From Paracoccaceae bacterium (GTDB lineage Bacteria > Pseudomonadota > Alphaproteobacteria > Rhodobacterales > Rhodobacteraceae), in NCBI GenBank assembly GCA_007120685.1, contig SKNG01000106.1, positions 1 to 6,492 of the forward strand: 6,492 nucleotides of DNA. The letters are read 5' to 3'. Position 1 is the first letter of the stretch; every line of letters begins with the position of its first letter. The notes under the pieces were generated by a model. The model had not been told where the DNA came from and did not search any database. It saw nothing but the letters and a program-made list of their open reading frames with translations. A program made the position numbers and the translations under genes. Below, piece by piece: positions 1-5,529 of the stretch.

Positions 1-1163
1 CGGAACCACAGATGCGCGAAGCCGAGCAGGGCCAGATAGATCACGGCGGCCACGCCGATGGCGGCCATCGTGCCCACCTGGCCGATCAGCCCGAAGCCCC
101 AGCCGTAGAAAAACAGTTGCCCCAGAAGGGCCGACATCAGGTAGCCCGTCAGCGTCATCCGCCCGAGCGGCGCCAGAACGCGGCGGGTGCCCGCCATGCC
201 GCGCGCCGACAGCACGAAGGCGATCAGCATCAGATAGCCCAGCGCCATCACCGGCGATTGCAGGTTCAGCATCGCCCAGGGGCCTGTCGGATCGTCCATC
301 AGGCGCATGGTCAGCTTCATCGCGAGCCCGGCCAGCACCAGCACCGCGCCGAGGCGCAGCAACACCCCGCGATTGTCGCTCAGCCGTGCGATCAGCCCGC
401 TCTTGCCCGCTGCCAGCCCCAGCAGGAACAGGCCGGAAAGGATGAACAGCCGCAGCAGCAGCGTGCTGTCAGCGCTATCGGATGCGTTGGCCATCATCTG
501 CAGGTTCTGGCGGATGATGTCGATCAGCGAGGGCGAGGCGAAGGCCTCGATGCTGTCGACATGCCCGCGTGGCGGCGGAGCGGCCACATCCATGCCCGAG
601 ATCGCCAGCGCCAGCGGGCCGGCGAGGATCAGCAAGGAGGCGATCCCCGCCAGCAGCCATGACGGCAGGCGCGCGGCGAAGGGCAGGATCATGCCCAGCG
701 CGGCATAGGTCATCAGGATATCGGCCCAGTAGAGGAACACCGCGTTGAAGAGGCCGATCAGGAAAAGCGTCAGCAGGCGCTGGATCAGCCGGCGCAGGGG
801 GATGCCGTCATCCGTGCCGAGCCGGCCCAGAATCAGGCTGAAGCTGACCCCGAACATGAAGGAAAACGCCGCCAATGCCTTGCCATCGACGGCGCTGCGC
901 AGGAAGGCCCAGGCGAGCTGGTCCACCGCGCCCAGCGTGGCGGCGCGGGTTTCCGGGGTCAGATAGGCGAGGCCGGCAAAGGTCATCATGTTCATGACGA
1001 TGACTCCGGCCAGCGGTATGGCGCGCAGGGCGTCAAGCAGGCCGTCGCGCCCGGCGTATGGGGGTGTGGCGGATTGCGTGTTGCGCGGGGCGCCTCGTGT
1101 CCCGGGACCTGCCCGCGGCTTGGTCGGAGCAACGCTATCGCCCGCTTGTAACATTCCTGTCAT
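1..1163 (-). CDS. DUF418/YeiB-family polytopic membrane protein (C-terminal end cut by window edge)
   Basis: The reading frame runs from ATG at 1163 through the left edge of the window: 387 complete codons plus a partial Arg codon, with no stop. Family hallmarks are visible: an N-terminal R-D-G-L-L-D-A-L-R segment (residues 39-47) running into the first membrane helix with N58; D-G-K-A-L-A-A-F-S-F-M-F-G (93-105); an RRL-rich stretch followed by the helix with W146-A-D-I-L and Y153; and near the end G-R-M-T-L-T-G-Y-L (334-342), the usual start of the DUF418 domain. I count roughly nine hydrophobic segments. Family length is about 385-420 residues, so only a short tail is missing. The function of YeiB-like proteins is not firmly established; transport or envelope roles are guesses. 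The first 35 or so residues are Pro/Gly/Thr-rich and poorly structured. A second in-frame ATG at 1154 is an alternative start; neither has a convincing Shine-Dalgarno sequence. It lies 81 bp after glpK on the same strand, probably co-transcribed. Confidence 0.85.
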   Translation of the reverse strand, partial: MTGMLQAGDSVAPTKPRAGPGTRGAPRNTQSATPPYAGRDGLLDALRAIPLAGVIVMNMMTFAGLAYLTPETRAATLGAVDQLAWAFLRSAVDGKALAAFSFMFGVSFSLILGRLGTDDGIPLRRLIQRLLTLFLIGLFNAVFLYWADILMTYAALGMILPFAARLPSWLLAGIASLLILAGPLALAISGMDVAAPPPRGHVDSIEAFASPSLIDIIRQNLQMMANASDSADSTLLLRLFILSGLFLLGLAAGKSGLIARLSDNRGVLLRLGAVLVLAGLAMKLTMRLMDDPTGPWAMLNLQSPVMALGYLMLIAFVLSARGMAGTRRVLAPLGRMTLTGYLMSALLGQLFFYGWGFGLIGQVGTMAAIGVAAVIYLALLGFAHLWF

Positions 1164-1244
1164 GGTACTGGGAGCGCCAGTAATGTCGAGTCGCCGCCCC
1201 TGTGGTCGGCAGGATCACGCCCGAAGGGTTTCCACGCCGCGCGG

Positions 1245-2750
1245 TTACGCCTCGGCAGCCGTGATGGTGGCACGCACGGCGCGTTGCCAGGCGCTGTAGC
1301 GTGCTGCGCGCGCCTTGGCGTCCATCTGCGGGGTGAACTGACGGTCAAGCGCCCAGTCGCGGGCGAAGCTGTCGGCATCCGGGCCGATGCCGGCCCTGGC
1401 GCCGGCCAGCCAGGCCGCGCCCAGCGCCGTGGTTTCCAGCACCTGCGGGCGGTCCACCGGCGCATCCAGGATATCGGCCAGGAACTGCATGGCATAGTCG
1501 CTCGCGCTCATCCCGCCATCGACGCGCAGCGTGCCGGCGCGGGCCGGGGCGCCGCTTTTTGCCCAGTCGTCCTGCATCGCGCCCCACAGGTCCCGCGTCT
1601 GAAACCCCACGCTTTCCAGCGCCGCGCGGGCCAGCTCCTCTGGCCCGGTGTCCCGCGTCAGTCCGTAAAGCGCGCCGCGGCATTCCGGCTGCCACCAGGG
1701 GGCGCCGAGGCCGGTGAAGGCCGGCACCATGATCACCTGCTGCGCCGGGTCGGCGTGGCGGGCCAGCGTGTTGCTGCGGGGCGCGCTGGCGATGATCTTC
1801 AGCCCGTCGCGCAGCCATTGCACCACGGCGCCGGCGATGAAGATCGCGCCTTCCAGCGCATAGGTCACCTGCCCGTCCAGCCGGTAGGCGATGGTGGTCA
1901 GCAGCCGGTTGTGCGAGGGCACCATCGCCGCACCCGTGTTCATCAGCGCGAAGCAGCCCGTGCCATAGGTCGATTTCAGCATGCCGGGCTGGAAGCAGGC
2001 CTGGCCGATGGTCGCCGCCTGCTGGTCGCCCGCCACGCCCAGGATCGGCAGCGCCTGGCCGAAGAGCGCCTTGTCGGTGGTGCCGAATTCGGCGTTGCAG
2101 TCCATGACTTGCGGCAGGAGCGCGTGCGGCACGTTGAAGAGGCGCAGCAGATCGTCGTCCCAGTTGCCCGAGCGGATGTTGTAAAGCGCCGTGCGGGCGG
2201 CATTGGTGGCGTCGGTGGCATGCACGCGCCCTCCCGTCAACTGCCAGATCAGGAAGCTGTCGACGGTGCCGAAGGCCAGTTTGCCGGCCTCGGCCTTTTC
2301 GCGCGCGCCGGGGATGTGCTCCAGCAGCCAGGCGATTTTCGTGGCCGAGAAATAGGGGTCCAGCAGCAGCCCCGTGCGGCCGGTGACCAGCCCCTCGGCG
2401 CCCTCGTCCCGCAGCCGGCGGCACAGCGGCGCGGTGCGGCGGTCCTGCCAGACGATGGCATTGTGGATCGGCGCGCCGGTCTCCCGGTCCCAGATCAGCG
2501 TGGTTTCGCGCTGGTTGGTGATGCCGATGGCGGCAATCTGCCCGCCATTCCGGCCCGATGCGTCGTCGATGGCGCCCTGCACCGTGGCGCGGGTGCTTTC
2601 CCAGATATCGGCCGGGTCATGCTCTACCTGACCGGGCGCGGGGTAGTGCTGGGCGAATTCCTGCTGCGCGGTGGCGAGAGGGCGCAGGCCCGCATCGAAG
2701 ACGATGGCGCGGCTGGATGTGGTGCCCTGGTCTATGGCGAGTATCTGCAT
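1245..2750 (-). CDS. glpK: Glycerol kinase
   Basis: Cytoplasmic enzyme of the FGGY carbohydrate kinase family that phosphorylates glycerol with ATP to sn-glycerol-3-phosphate, the entry step of glycerol catabolism. The 501-residue product matches the usual length (about 500). Visible motifs: the phosphate-binding D7-Q-G-T-T-S-S; glycerol-contacting R81-E82 in NQRET, Y133 in LLLDPYFSATK and D242 in GDQQAA; the C-terminal FGGY signature at about 359-383; and R409-V-D-G-G-M near 409-414. The ATG at 2750 was chosen because the protein then begins with the canonical MQILAIDQGTTSS and is preceded by GGAGGG 9 nt upstream; a longer frame reaching 2882 would overlap the upstream gene and adds only junk residues. 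The loop that carries GGKGG in E. coli GlpK is absent around residues 223-237, so fructose-1,6-bisphosphate inhibition may be lost (inference). The gene follows the phosphatase gene by 43 bp. No other glycerol genes are in view. Confidence 0.97.
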   Translation of the reverse strand: MQILAIDQGTTSSRAIVFDAGLRPLATAQQEFAQHYPAPGQVEHDPADIWESTRATVQGAIDDASGRNGGQIAAIGITNQRETTLIWDRETGAPIHNAIVWQDRRTAPLCRRLRDEGAEGLVTGRTGLLLDPYFSATKIAWLLEHIPGAREKAEAGKLAFGTVDSFLIWQLTGGRVHATDATNAARTALYNIRSGNWDDDLLRLFNVPHALLPQVMDCNAEFGTTDKALFGQALPILGVAGDQQAATIGQACFQPGMLKSTYGTGCFALMNTGAAMVPSHNRLLTTIAYRLDGQVTYALEGAIFIAGAVVQWLRDGLKIIASAPRSNTLARHADPAQQVIMVPAFTGLGAPWWQPECRGALYGLTRDTGPEELARAALESVGFQTRDLWGAMQDDWAKSGAPARAGTLRVDGGMSASDYAMQFLADILDAPVDRPQVLETTALGAAWLAGARAGIGPDADSFARDWALDRQFTPQMDAKARAARYSAWQRAVRATITAAEA

Positions 2751-2759
2751 GCCTGTTTT

Positions 2760-2765
2760 CCCTCC
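2760..2765 (-). promoter_or_regulatory. Ribosome binding site of glpK
   Basis: GGAGGG on the minus strand, 9 nt before the ATG at 2750. This fixes the glpK start and argues against the longer reading frame beginning at 2882 inside the preceding gene. The site directly abuts a GC-rich inverted repeat (2766-2782). Confidence 0.8.
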
Positions 2766-2782
2766 GGCGCCGGCCTGGCGCC
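2766..2782 (-). repeat. Inverted repeat / hairpin GGCGCC-N5-GGCGCC in the hisN-glpK gap
   Basis: Two copies of the self-complementary hexamer GGCGCC separated by five bases sit between the hisN stop and the glpK Shine-Dalgarno. In RNA this could form a 6-bp all-GC stem with a 5-nt loop, followed immediately by the exposed GGAGGG. There is no T-run after it, so it does not look like an intrinsic terminator. It may shape mRNA stability or glpK translation, or simply reflect the high GC content. Confidence 0.35.
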
Positions 2783-2793
2783 CCGGGGCAAGC

Positions 2794-3615
2794 CTAAGCC
2801 CCGCCGCCGCCTTCCTGCAAGAGCGCCAGCGCCTGGGCGTGGATAGCTGCGTTTGCCGCCGCCAGCACCTGCCCGCCGCCATGCGCCGGCCCGCCCTGCC
2901 AGTCGGTCACCACCCCGCCGGCCGCCCGGATCACGGCGATCGGGGCGGCGATGTCATGCGGACCCAGCCCGGCCTCGATCACCAGATCGATCTGCCCAAC
3001 CGCGACCAGCGCATAGGCGTAGCAATCCGTCCCGTAGCGGGTCAGACGCGCGGTCCGGGCGACACGTTCGAAAGCCGCGCGCTCCATGGCCGTGCCGATC
3101 TCGGGGAAGGTGGTGAACAGCGTGGCCTGATCCAGCGGCCGCGGCGCGCGGGTCTGCAGGGCTATGCGGCCATGCGGCCCGTCCAGCCGCGCCCGGCCCA
3201 GCCCGCCCATGAACCGCTCGCCGATATAGGGCTGGTCGATCAGGCCCAGCACCGGCCCGCCGGCATCGTTCAGCGCGATCAGAACCCCCCAGGTCGGCGT
3301 GCCGCTCATGAAGCCGCGGGTGCCGTCGATGGGGTCCAGAACCCAGGTCAGCCCGCTGGTGCCGGGGGTGGTGCCGGCTTCCTCGCCCAGGATGGCGTCA
3401 TCGGGGCGCAGGCGTGCAAGCAGGGCGCGCATCGCCGCCTCCGCCTCGCGGTCGGCGGCGGTGACGGGGTCGAACCCGCCGGCGGCATGCTTGTTGTCGG
3501 CATCGAGCCCGCGCTGGCGGAAATGGCGCAGGGTGACGGGTCGGGCGGCGTCGGCCAGCGCCTCGGCCACCTGCCACAGTTCGGCGGCCAGCGGGGCAGG
3601 GTAGGGCAGGGGCAT
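2794..3615 (-). CDS. hisN: Inositol-monophosphatase-family phosphatase, probable histidinol-phosphatase (HisN type)
   Basis: The 273-residue protein has the metal-dependent inositol monophosphatase fold signatures in order: F48-D-P-V-T-A-A-D-R; G77-E-E-A-G with metal ligand E78; W91-V-L-D-P-I-D-G-T with ligands D94 and D97; then R100-G-F, W109-G and a C-terminal G-P-H-D221 with the last metal ligand. The RGF-(x4-6)-WG pattern and the NK...FDPVT-ADR segment are typical of the HisN subgroup, which dephosphorylates L-histidinol phosphate to histidinol in histidine synthesis in many alphaproteobacteria and actinobacteria. Related enzymes act on inositol, fructose-bisphosphate, PAP or other sugar/polyol phosphates, so the substrate is not certain. 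The ATG at 3615 has GGTGA 7 nt upstream. It is the first gene of a probable hisN-glpK-DUF418 unit and ends in TAG 43 bp before glpK. The last residues are a short Gly-rich tail (EGGGGA). Confidence 0.85.
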   Translation of the reverse strand: MPLPYPAPLAAELWQVAEALADAARPVTLRHFRQRGLDADNKHAAGGFDPVTAADREAEAAMRALLARLRPDDAILGEEAGTTPGTSGLTWVLDPIDGTRGFMSGTPTWGVLIALNDAGGPVLGLIDQPYIGERFMGGLGRARLDGPHGRIALQTRAPRPLDQATLFTTFPEIGTAMERAAFERVARTARLTRYGTDCYAYALVAVGQIDLVIEAGLGPHDIAAPIAVIRAAGGVVTDWQGGPAHGGGQVLAAANAAIHAQALALLQEGGGGA

Positions 3616-3756
3616 AGGGATATCACCGGCGGGACCGCCGCCTGGAGTGCGGCCAGCCCTGCCTAGGCCATGGAAACTACGCGCACAAGTGCAGGGCCGG
3701 CGCCCCGCCTGGACGTTCCTGGCGCCTGTGTCGACGCGTTCCCGCCGGGCCCTGTT
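3616..3756. other. Non-coding gap between the XRE gene and hisN
   Basis: 141 bp with no supported gene. It must hold the 3' end of the XRE transcript and probably the promoter of hisN-glpK-DUF418, but I find no strong -35/-10 pair. Visible structure: an imperfect long inverted repeat CAGGGCC (3692-3698) with GGCCCTG (3748-3754), two GGCGCC copies (3699-3704 and 3721-3726), and a CGGCG-N4-CGCCG hairpin (3627-3640) just upstream of the hisN ribosome binding site. None is followed by a T-run, so terminator function is only possible, not shown. Confidence 0.5.
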
Positions 3757-4116
3757 TCAGGCCGCGTCCGACAGCACGCGCGCCAGGTCGAACAGCCGCC
3801 GCCGCTGGGTTTCCGGGATGGCGTAATAGGCGCGGATCAGTTCCATCGCTTCCTTGTTGGCCAGCGGATCAATGGACTCTGTCGGCTCTGACCGGTCCAG
3901 CCCCTCGAAGAAATAGTCGATGCCCACATCCAGCGTCGAGGCGATGTCCCACAGCCGCGAGGCGCTGACCCGGTTCATCCCGGTTTCGTATTTCTGGATC
4001 TGTTGGAACTTGATACCAACTGCATCGGCCAGCTGCTGCTGGGTCATGCCGATCATCCAGCGGCGTTGACGGATCTTCTTACCCACGTGAACATCTACCA
4101 GATGGGGCACGGTCAT
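3757..4116 (-). CDS. Small XRE-family helix-turn-helix transcriptional regulator
   Basis: A 119-residue cytoplasmic DNA-binding protein. Residues 10-70 form a Cro/CI-type HTH domain: V11-G-K-K-I-R-Q-R-R-W, then M24-T-Q-Q-Q-L-A-D-A-V-G as the first helices, I35-K-F-Q-Q-I-Q-K-Y-E-T-G as the recognition helix region, and S51-A-S-R-L-W-D-I-A. The pattern is that of the small XRE regulators widespread in alphaproteobacteria (the group that includes PraR-like proteins); a helical tail L93-I-R-A-Y-Y-x-I-P-x-x-Q-R-R-R-L-F-D-L-A closes it, as in those relatives. The frame is open upstream to 4377, but those residues are unlike the family and would lie across the predicted promoter. The ATG at 4116 touches AAGGAG with no spacing, whereas GTG at 4110 lies 6 nt from it, so GTG may be the true start (117 residues). 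A sigma-54 promoter and a 15-bp dyad lie upstream. Targets are unknown; repression and autoregulation are inferences. Confidence 0.9.
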   Translation of the reverse strand: MTVPHLVDVHVGKKIRQRRWMIGMTQQQLADAVGIKFQQIQKYETGMNRVSASRLWDIASTLDVGIDYFFEGLDRSEPTESIDPLANKEAMELIRAYYAIPETQRRRLFDLARVLSDAA

Positions 4117-4122
4117 CTCCTT
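4117..4122 (-). promoter_or_regulatory. Shine-Dalgarno AAGGAG deciding the XRE start
   Basis: A strong AAGGAG on the minus strand lies immediately against the ATG at 4116, which is too close for normal initiation. It is 6 nt from an in-frame GTG at 4110, which is ideal. The site therefore favours GTG at 4110 and a protein beginning (M)PHLVDVHVGKK, which aligns well with the usual short N-terminus of relatives. Confidence 0.6.
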
Positions 4123-4171
4123 GTTGTCGTAAGGCGGCCTGGCAATCACGCGTTCGGACCACGCATGACGG

Positions 4172-4186
4172 GGAACGGGCCGTTCC
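4172..4186. promoter_or_regulatory. Perfect 15-bp dyad in the XRE leader (candidate operator or hairpin)
   Basis: GGAACGG-G-CCGTTCC reads as a perfect 7-1-7 inverted repeat. It lies about 12-26 nt downstream of the transcript start predicted from the sigma-54 motif and some 55 bp before the XRE start codon. Its size suits a dimeric HTH repressor, so autoregulation by the XRE protein is a reasonable guess; in RNA it would form a 6-bp stem with a 3-nt loop. No binding evidence is available from sequence alone. Confidence 0.45.
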
Positions 4187-4209
4187 TTCCGCCTTGCCTT
4201 CATAGTGAA

Positions 4210-4224
4210 GCAAGTTTCGTGCCA
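4210..4224 (-). promoter_or_regulatory. Sigma-54 (RpoN) -24/-12 promoter facing the XRE gene
   Basis: On the minus strand the -24 element TGGCACG (4224 down to 4218), four spacer bases AAAC and the -12 element TTGC (4213 to 4210) match the established sigma-54 consensus at every defined position. The flanks also fit (CGTGT before, TTCA after; consensus mrNrY before and WNNw after). The GG and GC dinucleotides have the obligatory spacing. Predicted transcription start is near 4198, giving an 80-90 nt leader before the XRE start at 4116/4110. It lies in non-coding DNA and points at the gene. Sigma-54 promoters need an ATP-dependent enhancer-binding activator, whose identity cannot be told here. 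Confidence 0.75.
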
Positions 4225-4324
4225 ACACGGGATCCGAATACTCTTTTCGGTTGAAATCGGCGCTCCGGCTTGTCGGCAAGGTCCGCCGGGTGAGCCGGGC
4301 GCGCAGGGACACGCCGAACGTGTT

Positions 4325-4376
4325 TTGCATTTTGCAATCCGAATTGCACAACCAGCGCGTGCATTCCTGTTATGCA
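4325..4376. promoter_or_regulatory. Cluster of TGCA inverted repeats (candidate activator or repressor sites)
   Basis: An AT-richer patch inside GC-rich DNA carries five TGCA tetramers starting at 4326, 4333, 4345, 4360 and 4373. They form overlapping dyads: TTGCA-N3-TGCAA (4325-4337), TGCAAT-N4-ATTGCA (4333-4348), TGCAC-N9-GTGCA (4345-4363) and TGCAT-N7-ATGCA (4360-4376). The last has the 17-bp TGCA-N9-TGCA geometry of NtrC-type sites, though the fifth bases differ from the enteric consensus. The cluster is roughly 100-160 bp upstream of the sigma-54 elements, a usual enhancer distance, and 140-190 bp upstream of the quinone reductase gene. Other TGC-binding regulators such as PhaR are alternatives. 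Confidence 0.45.
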
Positions 4377-4499
4377 AACGCCTTTTGCGGGGTGTTTACC
4401 TTCTGGCCGCGGCGACGCATGCTGCGCGCCTGCGCGGCCCGCACTCACCGTCACTGGCGGTGGCCTGCGGGTCCGGTTTCCGGCGATCCGGCCGGTTTG

Positions 4500-4506
4500 A
4501 AGGGAG
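4500..4506 (+). promoter_or_regulatory. Ribosome binding site of the quinone oxidoreductase gene
   Basis: AAGGGAG lies 8 nt before ATG 4515. It fixes this start and argues against the in-frame ATG at 4251, whose 88 extra residues have no resemblance to the family. Confidence 0.8.
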
Positions 4507-4514
4507 AATACAGA

Positions 4515-5483
4515 ATGCGCGCCTTCGTTCTGGCAGCCACCGGCTCGCCACCATCGCTGATCGATCTGCCGGTCCCCGATCCGGGGCCGGGCGAGGTGCG
4601 GCTGAAGATCGCCGCCTGCGGTCTGAACTTCGCCGATCTGCTGATGGCCGAGGGCAGCTATCAGGACACGCCGCCCGCGCCCTTTACCATGGGGATCGAG
4701 GTGTCCGGCACCGTCGAGGCGCTGGGCGAGGGGGTCACCGGGCTGGCGCCGGGCCAGCGGGTGGCGGCCTTTGCGGGGCAGGGGGGGCTGGCGGAATACG
4801 GCTGCTTTCCCGCCGCGCGCTGCGTGCCGCTGCCCGATGCCATGCCCTTTGATGTGGCGGCCGGGTTCGTCGTCACCTACGGCACCTCGCATGTGGCGCT
4901 TGAGCATCGCGCGCGGCTGAAGGCGGGCGAGACGCTTCTGGTGCTGGGCGCGGCCGGCGGCGTGGGCCTGACGGCGGTGGAGATCGGCGCGCGGATGGGC
5001 GCCAGGGTGGTAGCCGTGGCGCGCGGGGCCGAGAAGCTGGCGGTGGCGCAGGCGGCCGGGGCCGAGGTGCTGATCGACAGCGGCGGCGACGCCGATCTGA
5101 AGGCGGCTTTCAAGGGGCTTGGCGGGGTGGATGTGGTCTATGACGCGGTGGGCGATCCGGCAGCCTCGGCCGCGTTGCGGGCGCTTCGGCCCGAGGGGCG
5201 GTTCGTGGTCATCGGCTTTGCCGGCGGTCAGGTGCCGCAGATCCCGGCCAACATCCTGCTGGTCAAGAATATCGACGTTATCGGCTTCTATTGGGGCGCC
5301 TATGCCGGTTTCGCGCCCGAGGTGCTGGACGGCTCGCTGGCGCGGCTGATGCAATGGTATGACGAGGGGGGGCTGAAGCCCCATGTCAGCCATGTGCTGC
5401 CGCTGGATCGGACAGCCGAGGCGATGGACCTGATGCGCAAGCGCAAATCCACGGGCAAGGTGGTCATCACCATGCAGGGCTGA
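4515..5483 (+). CDS. Zinc-free MDR-superfamily NAD(P)H:quinone oxidoreductase
   Basis: A 322-residue cytoplasmic oxidoreductase of the medium-chain dehydrogenase/reductase superfamily, quinone oxidoreductase branch, which transfers hydride from NAD(P)H to quinones or conjugated carbonyls. The N-terminal GroES-like domain (about 1-120) contains C35-G-L-N-F-A-D-L-L and G60-I-E-V-S-G-T-V; the Rossmann domain has the nucleotide-binding G145-A-A-G-G-V-G motif followed by V166-A-V-A-R, and Y209-D-A-V-G further on. The zinc-binding Cys/His/Glu set of alcohol dehydrogenases is not present, as expected for this branch. Y122-G-T-S-H-V-A-L is the usual interdomain stretch. Length matches the family (320-330). 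True substrate is unknown; acyl-CoA-linked enoyl reductases are close relatives, so the quinone activity is by family only. It is convergent with the LysR gene, 46 bp away, and stands alone on its strand in this window. Confidence 0.9.
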   Translation: MRAFVLAATGSPPSLIDLPVPDPGPGEVRLKIAACGLNFADLLMAEGSYQDTPPAPFTMGIEVSGTVEALGEGVTGLAPGQRVAAFAGQGGLAEYGCFPAARCVPLPDAMPFDVAAGFVVTYGTSHVALEHRARLKAGETLLVLGAAGGVGLTAVEIGARMGARVVAVARGAEKLAVAQAAGAEVLIDSGGDADLKAAFKGLGGVDVVYDAVGDPAASAALRALRPEGRFVVIGFAGGQVPQIPANILLVKNIDVIGFYWGAYAGFAPEVLDGSLARLMQWYDEGGLKPHVSHVLPLDRTAEAMDLMRKRKSTGKVVITMQG

Positions 5484-5485
5484 CC

Positions 5486-5497
5486 CGGCCCGGGCCG
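5486..5497. terminator. GC palindrome between convergent genes (weak terminator candidate)
   Basis: CGGCCCGGGCCG is a perfect 12-bp palindrome 3-14 nt after the quinone reductase stop and within the 46-bp gap separating it from the end of the LysR gene. Its position suits a bidirectional terminator, but it has no loop bases beyond the palindrome centre and no following T-run, so intrinsic termination is doubtful. Confidence 0.25.
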
Positions 5498-5529
5498 CCG
5501 GTCGTGGTGCGTCCAACCGTCAATCCTGC

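Larger units (their letters stand above)
4117..4514. other. Divergent intergenic region between the XRE and quinone reductase genes
   Basis: 398 bp without a supported gene. The XRE-proximal half holds the ribosome binding site, the 15-bp dyad and the sigma-54 promoter. The centre holds the TGCA cluster. The part next to the quinone reductase gene contains a CACCG-N7-CGGTG hairpin (4446-4462), two CCGGTTT direct repeats (4473-4479, 4492-4498) and the ribosome binding site. A weak sigma-70-like pair for the plus strand could be TTGCAC (4344-4349) and TGTTAT (4368-4373) with an 18-bp spacer, overlapping the TGCA cluster; it matches consensus poorly. Reading frames crossing this region in both directions lack family resemblance and are not called. 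Confidence 0.6.

Noticed and set aside
12..662. 216-codon plus-strand open frame at the left edge
   Set aside because: Antisense to the DUF418 gene, which has consistent transmembrane segments and family motifs; this frame is Gln/His/Arg-rich.
1284..2846. 520-codon open frame on the plus strand antisense to glpK
   Set aside because: It mirrors glpK codons in a GC-rich genome and its product is rich in Arg/Gly/His/Gln with no family motif; glpK has all catalytic residues on the other strand.
2751..2882. N-terminal extension of glpK by 44 residues
   Set aside because: Overlaps the end of hisN, has no family resemblance, and the GGAGGG site sits before the ATG at 2750.
2671..3666. 331-codon open frame on the plus strand antisense to hisN
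   Set aside because: Shadow of the phosphatase gene, low-complexity composition, no recognisable domain.
3692..3754. Inverted repeat CAGGGCC...GGCCCTG as terminator of the XRE gene
   Set aside because: The 49-nt separation and lack of a T-run make intrinsic termination unconvincing; mentioned only as structure in the gap.
4344..4373. Sigma-70 promoter TTGCAC-N18-TGTTAT for the quinone reductase
   Set aside because: Only 3/6 and 4/6 matches to consensus, with a suboptimal spacer; too weak to call as its own feature.
4117..4377. N-terminal extension of the XRE regulator by up to 87 residues
   Set aside because: The extension is unlike relatives and runs through the predicted sigma-54 promoter; a strong Shine-Dalgarno exists at 4117-4122.
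4251..4514. 88-residue N-terminal extension of the quinone reductase
   Set aside because: No family similarity, and AAGGGAG with 8-nt spacing supports ATG 4515.
4200..5516. 438-codon open frame on the minus strand antisense to the quinone reductase
   Set aside because: Overlaps a clear MDR-family gene entirely; the product is His/Arg/Gln-rich without motifs, as expected of an antisense frame in GC-rich DNA.
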